Below, one piece after another: positions 35,411 to 46,600 of a stretch of DNA of 64,000 nucleotides (the stretch's first letter is position 1; each line of letters starts with the position of its first letter). Source of the DNA: Tridacna crocea (taxonomy: Eukaryota > Mollusca > Bivalvia > Cardiida > Cardiidae); contig OX031060.1 in NCBI GenBank assembly GCA_943736015.1, positions 5,469,501 to 5,533,500 on the forward strand, in the 5' to 3' direction. Under the pieces are notes generated by a model. That model was given only the letters and a program-made list of their open reading frames with translations, was not told the origin of the DNA and made no database searches. The position numbers were made by a program, and so were the translations under genes.

Positions 35411-35420
35411 TCTTTATAGC
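35411..35420 (+). promoter_or_regulatory. TATA-like block of family P gene B
   Basis: 'tctttatagc' lies about 75 bp before the ATG and aligns with the TATAAAA at 3636 and the matching block at 56657. The motif is weaker here (TTTATAG). Confidence 0.45.
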
Positions 35421-35489
35421 ACGTTGAAATGCGTCTGCGTAACAAAGCGTTTCAAATAACTCGCCAGACTCAACAGACTGAGTTCTACA

Positions 35490-38400
35490 ATGGGTCCTAT
35501 TTTCTGTCTGTATCTCCTTTTAGTGTGTGTCGGTGTCGACATGGTCGAAGGTGAGCCATTTCATTTTCGTTTTTTTTTAACCAATGGGCTAAAGGCCTTA
35601 TGTTATGGCGTGATTTTCGTTGTCTGTCCGTCAGTTTCTTTTTATAGTTAGTCTTAACCCGTGTTCGTGCCTAAAGTCTGAGTTTATGCTTAACTTCATT
35701 AGTTTATACTCAAAGTTTCAATTTGTTTGGTACTTCTGCAAGTGCAGCGATGGGAAAAAAGGACTAACATTTGATGACGATGAAAATAGAAATAGTAAGG
35801 GCAATAGTAATGATGATAGAAATAATGCTAGTGCTAGGCCTAATGATAATAATATTGCACACCAGAAGTTTGAAAAGTTCAAAAATTAATCTATTAGATA
35901 CAATCATATTCATTCTTTGTGATTTTAAAATTTTATACTTAGCTAACTCGGATAAAAAGAAAATGAATGACTACTGACCGTGTCTCTTTTTAACTAATTA
36001 CCAAACGACAAAATTTTAGACTTGGCCAAAGTGAAAGCACTTGCAGACAACAAAATAAAAGTAACTCAAAAATCGAAAATTGTTTCCAGCAGGGAAGAAA
36101 ACATTGTGTAAAAAGGAGAGGAGAAAATGCTGGTTACCAGCATTTTCTCCTTTTACCACAATGTTTTCTAAAGGCTTCTTTCTAAGGATCGTCAAAAGTA
36201 GGGATTGTGTGGTGATGGGTTAAAATATATTTTACCAGACTATGCAGACGATTGTAGACTTGGTCCACATTAAAAAAAAAACATCTGCAGGATGACAAAT
36301 CAAATTTTGTTTACTAAAGATGGAAATTATCACTGACAGGTTAGAAAATTTAGTGAAAAAAGAGAGTTCTGGTTTCCAGCATTTACTCCTTTTTCCAAAC
36401 TGCTCTCAAATGCCTTCCATCTCAGGGCCATTGTACCTTATCCTGTTGAATGTTCTGTGCAGTCTGATCTTAATCTGTCAGCGAAAGCTCTTTGAATGAC
36501 ACTAGGCCGCCTAGGGGTTACAATACGGGATTTTAAACCTGAACCAGGGCTGGCATCGTTTTGTGGGTATTTCGAAAAGTTGACCACGTTCGTCACTGGA
36601 TTTGAACCCGGGACCTTCAATTTCTACCTTCACACTATAGTTTCCGCGCGGAAATTCGACTGGTTGAAAGGAGAAAAGAAGCCGTCCAAAGTTGCCAATT
36701 TGATAGAGGATAATCAACTGGTTATTTTTTATATGAAAAATATCTCACGAGGATGCGTTGTTAGGCGTCGAAAAAACGAGTGCGCAGCACGAGTTTTTTA
36801 ACGCCTTACGACGCATCCGAGTGAGATATTTTTCATATCAAAAATAACCAGTTGATTATTCTATTTATTATACACCTTATTAACATTATTATTCTTAATT
36901 TTTCGTTTGAAAATCAAAATCAATACTTTGGATAGAGAGAAGAATTCATGGACATAGTGCGGATGAATACATAATTTAAAAGAACAAAACAAGAATACTG
37001 GTTGAAAATATAGAACTTACGATTAACACCATCTATAAGTGCCTAATGAAAAAAAGTAGTTCCGAAATTACGGCAGGAAGTGAAAGTAAAAGTTGATATC
37101 GTCACTAGTGATATCAAAATTTATTACACTGGGAAATTCCAGGATTTCACTGCTAGGTATATAATAAATAGAAGATAATCAACTGGTTATATTTGATATG
37201 AAAAATATCTCACGAGGATGCGTTGTTAGGCGTTGAAAAAAAAGAGTGCGCAGCCCCAGTTTTTTAACGCCTTACGACGCATCCGAGTGAGATATTTTTC
37301 ATATAAAAAATAACCAGTTGGTTATTCTATTTATCATATACCTTATTAACATTATTATTTTTAATTTTTCGTTTGAAAGTCGTAATCAATACTTTGGATA
37401 GATAGAGAAAAGAAATCAGGACATAGTGCGGATGAATACATAATTTAAAAGAAGAAAACGAGACTGAAAAAAGTAGTTGGATTGTCTGGTTGAAAATATA
37501 GAACTTACAAATAACACTATCTATAAGTGCTTAATGAAAAAAAAGTAGTTCCTAAATTACGTCAGGAAATGAAAGTGAAAGTTGATATCGTCACTAGTGA
37601 TTATATCAAAATTTATTACACTGGGAAATTCCAGGATTTCTCTGCTAGGTATATAATAAAAATCCTTTGTTCACGCAATGAAGTTCTCGTTTGTATTTGA
37701 CAATTTCGTGAAGATGATATGCTTTTTTTCCAAGCATCTCCCTCTTTTTATATATGTTTTCGATCTGATTCAGGTAGTATTTTTCCGTAAAACATCTAAT
37801 TCTCTTTCTCTTTCCCCCTCCGTCTCTTTCCTGGGATGGAAAGAAGGAAAACAGGGGATAAGTTGGGAACAAGAAAATCTTGCGCTATTCATTATGTATT
37901 AATGTACACGTACAAGATTTACATTGCTATCGTCTTTGAAATCACTCCACTACACGCTAGATATAAAATAAAATCCGACATCCTGGAGTAAATTGCTGTT
38001 TGGGTTCTTGTGACAGATTTTTGCGACATTGTACTTGCGACTGTGTAGAGCATCTCGACTCCGCGTTCTTGCTAGTCGCAAGAATATGCAATACGAAAGT
38101 TGTACACACTCACGTGACAAGCATCATGCAATATCATAGATTGAACGAGTGTATAACAGCCAAATGCAAAATTGCATTCTTTCTCTTCGTAATCTGGCAA
38201 CGGCCAAGTGTTATATTTGTCATAAAGCCACAAAAATAACTGTACTCTATTTAGATCAATATAATATCACCGAAATTTGTTATATTTGGCTTAAAGTGAT
38301 TAAATAGAGAACTTTGGGTTGTCTAAAATTTACACATTTTTTTTTTTTTTTTTCAGGATTTGGAAAAGGCCAATAAAATTATTGTTTTCTCGTAAATAAA

Positions 38401-38665
38401 TAGCATTATGAAAAGTATTTTTTTCATGATTAAGTTTAAATGACGCATTGAGTGTTGTATGGTGAAAACTTATTTAGAACGTGTATTATTTGCAGGATTT
38501 GGTAAGTGGCCAATGGAATGTTGCTGCCAACCAGAATGTCTCGGGGACAATGAAAAAGGGCCGTGTAGCAGACCGCAGAAGCAGTTTCCGGTTCTAAAGA
38601 TTTGTTGCTACAGTCTGCGAGAGATTTCAGCAGGATTAAACCCGTGTCGTAAAACTCTACATTAA
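35490..38665 (+). CDS. Family P secreted 8-Cys peptide, gene B
   Basis: Two exons: 35490-35550 (61 bp) and 38496-38665 (170 bp, ending CAT TAA). Exon 1 is a hydrophobic leader (MGPIFCLYLLLVCVGVDM) ending Val-Glu with phase-1 donor g|gtgagc. Exon 2 follows an acceptor 'ttatttgcag' and completes the codon as Gly. The predicted precursor is 76 residues. After the leader there are eight cysteines at 29, 30, 31, 35, 44, 57, 58 and 71, spacing CCC-x3-C-x8-C-x12-CC-x12-C, with a basic character and no transmembrane segment. It should be secreted. I do not recognise the family: the triple Cys does not fit defensin, big defensin, mytilin or macin spacing as I know them. The near-identical copy at 56737-62332 supports both exons. 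It lies head to head with family K exon 1 (31450). An antimicrobial, toxin-like or signalling role is speculation. Confidence 0.75.
35990..36223. mobile_element. TTAA hairpin MITE in the family P intron
   Basis: Ends 'ttaactaattaccaaacgac' and 'gtgtggtgatgggttaa'; core 'gaaaatgctggttaccagc'. It is also present at the same place in unit C (57257-57485), so it inserted before the B/C duplication. Confidence 0.9.
36330..36660. other. Shared intron block with decayed MITE core and tRNA-like B box
   Basis: Contains a decayed hairpin core (ggtttccagcatttactcct) and, on the plus strand, 'ggatttgaacccgggacc', which resembles a SINE B box. Copies lie at 20455-20700 and 58100-58430. Open frames over it (36438-36801) are not considered genes. 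Confidence 0.5.
36705..37645. repeat. Tandem duplication of a ~465-bp block containing a 155-bp hairpin
   Basis: Two direct copies (about 36705-37170 and 37171-37645) each begin 'gataatcaactggttat' and end 'gctaggtatataata'. Each carries a hairpin (36708-36862; 37171-37327) with arms 'aaaaatatctcacgaggatg' and the reverse complement. Unit C has one copy, split by a LINE (58463-58795 and 61196-61345). Confidence 0.85.
37646..38354. other. Family P intron, conserved non-coding
   Basis: Aligns with 61346-62034. Two open frames here (37678-37902 and 38000-38239) have counterparts in unit C but accumulate replacement changes, so they are not annotated as genes. Confidence 0.5.
38355..38375 (+). 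other. Second acceptor-like copy of the exon 2 start
   Basis: A strong polypyrimidine tract and ttcag are followed by gatttggaaaaggccaa, a near copy of the true exon 2 start (gatttggtaagtggccaa at 38496). Spliced to exon 1 in phase 1 it would add only Gly-Phe-Gly-Lys-Gly-Gln before a stop. The same doublet is in unit C (62035), where the frame runs 11 residues. Either a partial exon duplication or an alternative acceptor. Confidence 0.55.
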
Positions 38666-38948
38666 TAACTTTAAGTAAACAAGCGATCAAGTGCTTTCCA
38701 AACGATTTCGACAAAAACTAACTCGATTGTTTGTATAATTGTACTTTCATTCGTTCCTTCGTTTTATGTTCATAATTCAAAGCAACGTGGTCCCATTGGC
38801 AAATGAAAAATAGAACATGTTTATATAATCTACTTTTTATATATCACGGCTAATTCTCTACGTCAAGATTATTCTCAAGTTTTTTTACAACCCTGGACAA
38901 GAATACTGATAAACACTAAAATTGGGCCATGCTCTGGCACAAGAGGGC

Positions 38949-39160
38949 TTAACCCTTTACTCCATAGATACTCATTTCTACGCATTGCTTGTTGGAGCCT
39001 TTGGAAAACATTGTGGCAAAAGGTGAAATTTCACCTTTTGCCACAATGTTTTCAATGCTATAAAAAGGTGTCATATACACATAAGAAACAGCTTCATCCT
39101 TGCTGTTATTTAGGGTAAATTAGAGATACTATAGAAATGCCTTATGGGGTAAAGGGTTAA
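38949..39160. mobile_element. TTAA hairpin MITE, 'ACTCCATA' subfamily
   Basis: Ends ttaaccctttactccata and tatggggtaaagggttaa. The core is shortened to 'ggtgaaatttcacc', the ctcg loop of 15954-16182 being absent. The paralogous empty site is 'gggcttaatgcat' at 62632-62635. Confidence 0.95.
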
Positions 39161-39589
39161 TGCATGATAACAGTCAAACCATCATATCATTATGGGTTCA
39201 TAACAGTCGCTTTATTAACAACCGAATCAATCTTGAGGTGAACCAGTCTTTGAACATACACAAAATATACCATTAGTGATAAGCTTCGGTCCACGTCAGC
39301 CTCCCCGGACTGAACTGGGTCGATTATTCTAACAGAAACATTAACTCCCTTTTCACAGAGCATGATTCATATATATCTTGAATAGTCTTACCTTTATTCC
39401 GCTGGGACAAAAGTGAAGAAAATGCACACCTGTAAATCTTTACCCAACGATCGAGCCCTCCTTCCCTCTTTAACTCTTTTCCTCATAGTCTCAAGTTTTT
39501 ATTACCCTAATTACAAAGACTTTTAAACATATTGTGAAAAAAAGAAATACTGTTAAATAGCATTTTCTTCCCTTTTCCCACAAGGTTTT
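39161..39589. other. Junction region between units B and C
   Basis: No gene seen. It contains a decayed MITE core at 39530-39600. The same order recurs at 62640-63085. Confidence 0.5.
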
Positions 39590-40030
39590 CAACACCTTCT
39601 CAGACTTACAAATATGAAAGTTCGCAGCAAATGCAAAGCTGAAATACAGACTGCATCTGGCGGGACTTGAATCTATTCGGATAGGAGCTTCGTTTTTTTT
39701 TGGTTTACAAGGCCGACACCGTAACAAATGCAAAGCTGAAATATAGACCACATCTGGCGGGATTTGAATCTATTAAGACAGGACCTTCGTTTTTTCGGGG
39801 TTTACAAGGCCCAACACCATAACAAATGCAAAGCTGAAATACAGACCACATCTGGCAGGACTTGAATCTATTCGGACAGGAGCTTCGTTTTTTCGGGGTT
39901 TACAAGGCCCAACACCAGAACAAATGCAAAGCTGAAATACAGACCACATCTGCCGGGATTTGAATCTATTCGGACAGGAGCTTCGTGTTTTCTAGGTTTA
40001 CAAGACCAACACCCTAAGCCAAAGAGTGTT
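39590..40030 (-). mobile_element. SINE-like head, locally amplified in tandem
   Basis: Four copies of a ~115-bp stretch ('acaaatgcaaagctgaaata', 'cagaccacatctgg', 'gatttgaatctatt', 'ggagcttcg', 'tttacaaggcc'). On the minus strand each has the B-box-like gattcaaatcccgcc. Units B and D have only one copy (22005-22135; 63085-63235), so the amplification is specific to unit C. Confidence 0.75.
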
Positions 40031-40671
40031 TTTCCTGTTGTATTTGTAAGGTAATGGTTTTATACGGGACGAATAATCTCCTGTAACAACAGGCAGATAC
40101 CATTATAATGTATTCGGCAGCTGGTAAGCCTATCACCTTCAAACCTTTACTGAAACACCGTCACCTCCTTTTTTAATTCCTCACAACACAATCAAATATG
40201 AGGAAATAACCTTTTGAAAAGCATATGGAAAAGTAAAAAGAATTAGCCATAAGCATTCTCTCCTTTCCTTTAAAGTTTCCAACATCTTCATAGACAGTTT
40301 TCATCATTTCATCTACAGTTTATTTGTTATCTTTCGTAGTCTTAATCTCAAGAATTTATCGTGCTTGAAAGAAACAAAATCCATGGTTGGCAGCACCATT
40401 AGGGTTAGCCGATCAAAAGTTTTTTTTTTTCTTTCAAATTTCGAAAATCTTGGAGAATGCGACAAGGAATATTCTTAAGAATAATGGTTTAATACGAAGA
40501 CAGATCTCCACGAGTATTTCTATATAAAAAGTCACAATTAGTGTTATTATTGTTGGATGTATTCTGATTTACAGGAACAAAAAATTACAGTTAATTACTA
40601 AATGTCAATACAGTAGTAGTTCTCGAGGAGATAATGACAAACGTGTCCGATTTGTTTCTTCACAGCAGCTC
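40031..40671. other. Downstream flank of family K exon 3, unit C
   Basis: Aligns with 22140-22770. It contains a decayed 'ccatggttggcagcaccatt' foldback. The 70 bp next to the stop at 40672 still resemble the open part of exon 3 in unit D, now with stops. Confidence 0.55.
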
Positions 40672-43600
40672 CTAGCAACACTGTTTGTTACCCGGTATGT
40701 ACAACCTCATCCACTCAGTACACTGGAAAATAATAATCAAAAATTACTTTTGCCTTCTTGCCAAACTACACAATCAAAACTAAACGCAACTCACTGACCT
40801 TTTGCGGACAGATGACCTTGATGGACAAGAAGAATGTGGGCTTGTAGCACTCTTTTTTCTCACGCTGATTTTCATGAGTCCAATGTTTATTACTTTCGGG
40901 TTGGCTACTGACTCGGAAACCATTTAGTATTTGGCAATCGCCTAGTGTTTAATATTTTTTGGCTAAAAGAATAAATTCATTATGCACTTGTGTCACAGCT
41001 CGGCCCATTTAACCCTATATCTAACCTCGTTCCGTACCGAGGTTGTTCCATTTGGAACACTTTCAGTCGCGTGACATAGGGGGCGCCCTTGGAATTACAT
41101 TAGCAACGACAACAACAAATTTATTTAAATCTTTCATTCCATTCTGTCGGCAAAAACTGCCGAATGGATGGATAACCAGATTTATTTGACAAACTTTTTG
41201 TCACCTAAAATGCTTCTTAGAAGATTTGATGGAAAAGTGTGACTCGAGTTTTGTAAGAGTCTTAATACTCTAATAACGGTGAGGCGATCCATGTCCGACC
41301 AAGAAATGCACGGTGAGTTTAAATGTGCCTATTACATCCGAGAGATTTTATAAAAGTATCACTCATGTATGCCGAATGATCATTTCACGACAAAAAAGAA
41401 AACAAACCCAAAAAACTTTCCGAAAGTACCAATACTGACATACATGTACCTTTGTCAGAACGATAAACACGAGCATTCTGCGTTCTCTTCAATGCTTTCT
41501 TGTGTGAATTTTAAAAAAGATTTTTCTTCGTCTGAACTTACATGTTACATGCACAATGCGTGTTTCTCTTAAATTTCAACATCATATCGCTGCGGCCAGT
41601 GCACTTTTCCATGTGAAGTATATCATCATCGAATTTAATCAAAAAGACAAGACAGACTTCTAGACCATGCTTTTTGCAACCTCGTTTTCAAACTAACATA
41701 TACAATGGACATCAATCTTCAGAAATAGATTTCGATGAGGTAATGAGTTGTCTTTCTTGAATATAGTCTCTATCATAAAACACTACAACTTCTCCCCTTT
41801 TCAAAACAAAAGTTTAGACTGTTAACAAAAAAAAACTTTCTTTTTGAAGCATGACTAGTCTTTTCCTCGATTAACCAAAACTTAAGGAAATATTCATCCG
41901 AATCATAAATTATCACTATGTTAGAATGTTTAATCAGCATGCTACCAAAAAGGTAATTTACTGGTATGACATAAGTCCCCATGATAATTTTGCGGATTAT
42001 TATGCATATCTTGCGAATAAAAGAATTTTGCAAAATAAACCAATAACATCATACATAGTTAAGAAATATTTCTCTTTACACGCTTAAGCTTTCACAGTCT
42101 ATGACTGCTTTTAAAATCTTAACCCATTTCAAGTTATTGAAATCTTGCAGGTGCTTGTGTTACGCGAGACGAACTTCGTAAACCTTCACATTGAGGTTCT
42201 TTCAACAACTTTCCAGGTGTTTTACCCACCAAATCGTTCTCTTTCAACAGTTTCTCAGGCGTTTGAGATTGAGACTAGTCTAAGAGAGATCTGAAGTTGA
42301 ACTTTACTCATATTGCTCCATTCCAGTTCGTAAATCAGATGTCTCCTCTCTTTCTATGAACTTCTTTAATGAGTCGAGTTTCGAATCTTTGTAACACCTT
42401 CTGGAGATTGAACGATAACTTAGTTTCGAGCTTTATCTACCAGTATATGTGGCTGGTGATGAAACGTTGTGGTAAGTTTGTCTTGTTTATCTTGTTTTAT
42501 CAAAACCTCTTCTTAATAGCAAGATTCCTCTTCTCTGCTCTTTCTTTTACTGTCTATATATTGTCTATTTTTCTCTTTTTGGTACCTGTCTTTTTCTCTG
42601 ACTTCTTTATCATTCAAAGTAAACAGAATTTCTGGCAACATTGTTCTTAATTTCCGATTAAATAGTCGTTCTGATGGACTTGCTCCCGTAGTATTGTGAG
42701 GTGTTGTTCTGTACGCTAGCAAGTATTTCATTATCTCATTTTTACAGTTCTTTCCTTCTGCCTGAGCTGTCTTTAATCTTTTTAAAAGAGACCTATTTTA
42801 GCGCTCAACTTCTCTATTTGCACTTTGAGGCACTGGCGTAGTACATCTGTGAATGATATTATCTTCAGGGTACTTCTCAAATTCTTCTCATATGAATTGT
42901 TGGCCATTATCACTTGTAATGCTATTTGGCAAACCATGCACTATGAACATCTTTCCAAGACTGTCTATGATCTTCTCTGATGTGATTGTCCATAAAATGT
43001 CCATCTCGTAGTATCTGCTATAGTAGTCCACGCATACAAATACATAATCATCCGACGGTAATGGTACTATTTAATCAATCTCTAGATCTTACCGTGGTCC
43101 TGCTGGAAATTCTGTTGGCTTCAATGGTTCTGGTTTACATGGTGATCCTACAAGTTGACAGCCATAGCAACTTGTAACACATTTCTCAACGTCAGAGTGA
43201 GTCCATCTTTGGCCTCCATACTTCCCAAATTCAATTTTATTCCCACTATTCCCAAATGACCTTCATGAGCTGAGTACATTTGATCCTCAAACTTTTTGGG
43301 ATAACTAAACCTGTTCCTCTCAATATTAAGTGTCCATTTGTACTTAATTCATATTTGTCTGGCATATAAGCTGACGATTTTTCCCATCGATCTGTATGAA
43401 TAGACCTATAAAGATCTAATATCTCTTCATCACTCGACAAAAATTTGTCAACCTGGCTAGTTGTCAATGCCGATGGCGTAGCATTTTCAGCAACAAACTT
43501 CACATAATCCACGTCATCTTCACTCGCATGAATAAGAGTACCTTTTTCTTCATTCACTGTGACTCCTGACAGGAAATCGGCAATATTGACAGTTCCTGAC

Positions 43601-46600
43601 TTGTACTTTACTCAGTCGAATGAATATTGTAATAACCGTAAAATCCATCTCTGTATTCTGGCTGATGGTTTAGATTTTGCTGAGTAAATCACCTCTAGTG
43701 GCTTGTGATCTGTAATTAATTCAAATTTTGAACCATACAGATAGGTGTTACACTTTTCGCAAGTCCATACTATTCCCAAAGCTTCTTTCTCAGCAATAGA
43801 ATATCGTTTTTCAATATCTGTCAATGTTCTATTGGCGTAACTTATGACCTTTTCTTTTCCATTGTTTTCCTGGACAAGAACCGCACCATAACCAGTATCG
43901 CATCTGTAATAAGTTTCGTCTTCCGGTCCGGCTTTAAAAATCCAAGTGTTTCTGCCTTTGACAGCCTATCTTTCACAGTATTCTTCCTGTTCTTTGCCCC
44001 AATGAAAAACTTCATTCTTCCTGGTTAATTTACGCAATGGTTCTGTCAAAGTGGCAACATTTCTGATATATCTGGAGCTGAAATTAACCAATCCAAGAAA
44101 GCTTCTTAATTCTGATGCGTTTTTCGGCTTCTCAGCATGAACAAGAGCCTTGACTCGTTTCTCAGTAGGGCCTATTCCTCTCCTTGAACTAACATGCCTC
44201 ATAAATGTAACTCTGTCTAGATTAAACTTTGATTTGTCTAAAGGGATGGTCAGACATCTGCTCCTCAGTGTATCCATACATTTTCTTAGTTTGGTATCTT
44301 GGTCCTCTCTATCCTTCCCATGTACAATTATGTCGTCTGCAATGTTCGAAACCCATTCACACGAATGTAGAACCTGCGATATACAAATAACGTTTATAAC
44401 GAGTATTAGTGTTGGGAGTGAAACGTTTTTTCAGCGTCTTGATACAGTTTGGTAGGTATTATCAGTGTCTTCTCTTTCTTCTGTCAAAGTAAGATGATAT
44501 CTTGAACCTCAAGACCAGCGTGATAAAGCAGCAATGCTCGTTTTTGAGCAGCATCCGTTACTCCCTTTCCCGTTGCGAACAATTCAAACCCTCCATGCCA
44601 TCTTTCCTAAGCTTGGCCTAGGTGGGTGGGCTTCATGTTTGGATCAAACCTTTCCTAGGAGTTGATATCGATTGGCTTCGCCATATCTCTTTATCTGATG
44701 TGATACTGGGGAATGAAATTAGATAAGCCTTCCTCCAGTTTTCATCCTCGTCGCCAGTTGAAGTATATTATCATCGAATTTAATCAAAAAGACACACAGA
44801 CTTCTAGATTATGCTTTTTTTTTATTGCAGCCTCGTTTTCAAACTAACATATACAAGGGACATCAATCTTCTAAAATATATTTCAATGAAATAATGAGCT
44901 GTCTTTCTTGAATATAGTCTCTATCTTTAAACACTAGACCGTTTTTTTTTTTTTTCAGTATTTTTCACCAATAGGCCTACCTCGCCCAAAATCCTTAACA
45001 AGTCACATGCTGCTTATCCTCCTAAGTATCTTTGAAACAATGTTCAGCGGATAAGGAAGAATTTATAGATCCATTGACATTTTACATTGCCTGGCGTTAG
45101 TTCTCAAAAAAAAAAAAAAAAAATGCCGAGCTGGGTACTGTAACTGGGTTTTTAAATGCCATGTGCTTTGATGACTGAGCTGAAGTACTTGTGATCAACA
45201 ATAAGTTGATTAAATGCCTTTAGGTAACTGGTTGAAAGTACCTCCAGTTCATCTTTCTTTGGTATTCCATAATGATTCATGCAGTAGAAACAGCTTGAAG
45301 TAATTGAATATTACGACAAGTAAGCCGGTTTAATGCAGAGAGATGACCCTCCACTACGAAATGGCCTATGGGTCATTTCCCTACGTAGAGGAATGAGCCG
45401 GGTTATTATTCTACGTAGAGAAATGAACCCAGAGGGTTATTTCTTTAGTGATATGAATTATTTTTTAACTTCAGTGCGATTACAAAAAAAAATTGAGAAA
45501 GACAATATCTAGATTTAACCCCTATATGATTTGTTTTCATTGGATAAGAAGATTTATTCTGTGAAAGTGGCAAAAGCCTGCAGCGCTGCTCGTGTTTAGG
45601 CTTTGCCTATAGTCATACTTATGTATTTTGGGCCGGTAGCCTAGACCTACATGTACAATAAAGAATTTTAATTTGAATCAACCCTGAAGAACAACTTTTC
45701 GGCATACCTCGGATGATGGAATCAGCCCAGTGGTGACGACTGGTTCCACATGGAGAAAAGTTCGTTGATTTAATACAGGAAGAATTCAACACATAGATCT
45801 ACTAAATCGGATTGAAATTAATTAGTATTATTTTTTGTTATAGTCTCTCAAAAGGTAGATGAAGATCTACAACATTTCTCACTTGTTCGGGTATCATGCC
45901 AAAAATAGGCTTCTGGAAAAAATATCAATCTTGTTGATTAATTTCTATGACGTATTCATGAAGGACGCAGTTCGACGTTCTTGCTTTGACGTCATTTTTT
46001 TTTCTGATGTGCGAGCCTGATCACGTTCGTCCGAATGCAGTTCGCCCTATTTCTGTTCGGTTTGATTTCTTCAACACCCTCACCAACGTCTTGTGTTATT
46101 TTCGCACTTAGTTGACAAGGCTCATGAAAAGATTACATTCTTTAGTGGTTATTGAATTCAGAAAAAAATAGAGTAATGAACATATTGTTGATTTTCAGAC
46201 AGCTGACGTGATGACAAGGGATAGATAGTTGGGAAATACATACATGTAGAGGATAAGATAAAAGAAAGCTCAGAAATCTTGAAATATAGAAAGAGAGAGA
46301 TTACCTTATTATTTCGGTTGAAACAAGTCGTTTATTAGCTCTACCGGCTAAGAGCCAGCAGAACTTACGTCATGGTATGGTTTCCGTCGTCCGTCCGTCT
46401 CTCTGTCTGTCAGACCGCCTGTTAGTCTTTTTCTTGCTTACGCGATAGTATGCATTTGTGGTCATATTTACGTGAAACTTGCACAGTTGGTTTATCTTAT
46501 CAAAAGCTTAAATCTCAATGCCTTTGAAAAAAAATCCAACAAACGGTATGGAAAAAGTAGCCATTCCATTTCTTGTTTACATGATAAAGTACGCATTGGT

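Larger units (their letters stand above)
27940..39500. repeat. Unit B main part: paralogue of 46211-62990
   Basis: Alignable blocks in the same order and orientation include 27965-28575 with 46245-46866, 28600-29580 with 48010-49010, 29815-30480 with 49015-49615, 31050-33980 with 50525-53870, 33985-34565 with 54100-54690, 34565-36335 with 55803-57608, 36345-37030 with 58100-58795, and 37630-39470 with 61330-62930. The gaps in these alignments are individual transposon insertions listed separately. Confidence 0.88.

Noticed and set aside
37678-38239. Open frames in the family P intron with counterparts in unit C (61360 and 61690)
   Set aside because: Paralogy of the whole region explains the similarity; replacement changes are frequent and there is no shared splice or domain feature.
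38459-38665. 68-codon frame beginning MVKTYLERVLFAG as a stand-alone gene
   Set aside because: Its first 12 codons read through the intron end and the acceptor. The Cys-rich part is exon 2 of the spliced gene with a better leader at 35490.
38496-38665. Assigning family P exon 2 to a known defensin or toxin family
   Set aside because: The CCC-x3-C-x8-C-x12-CC-x12-C spacing does not match a framework I can name; calling it would be a guess.
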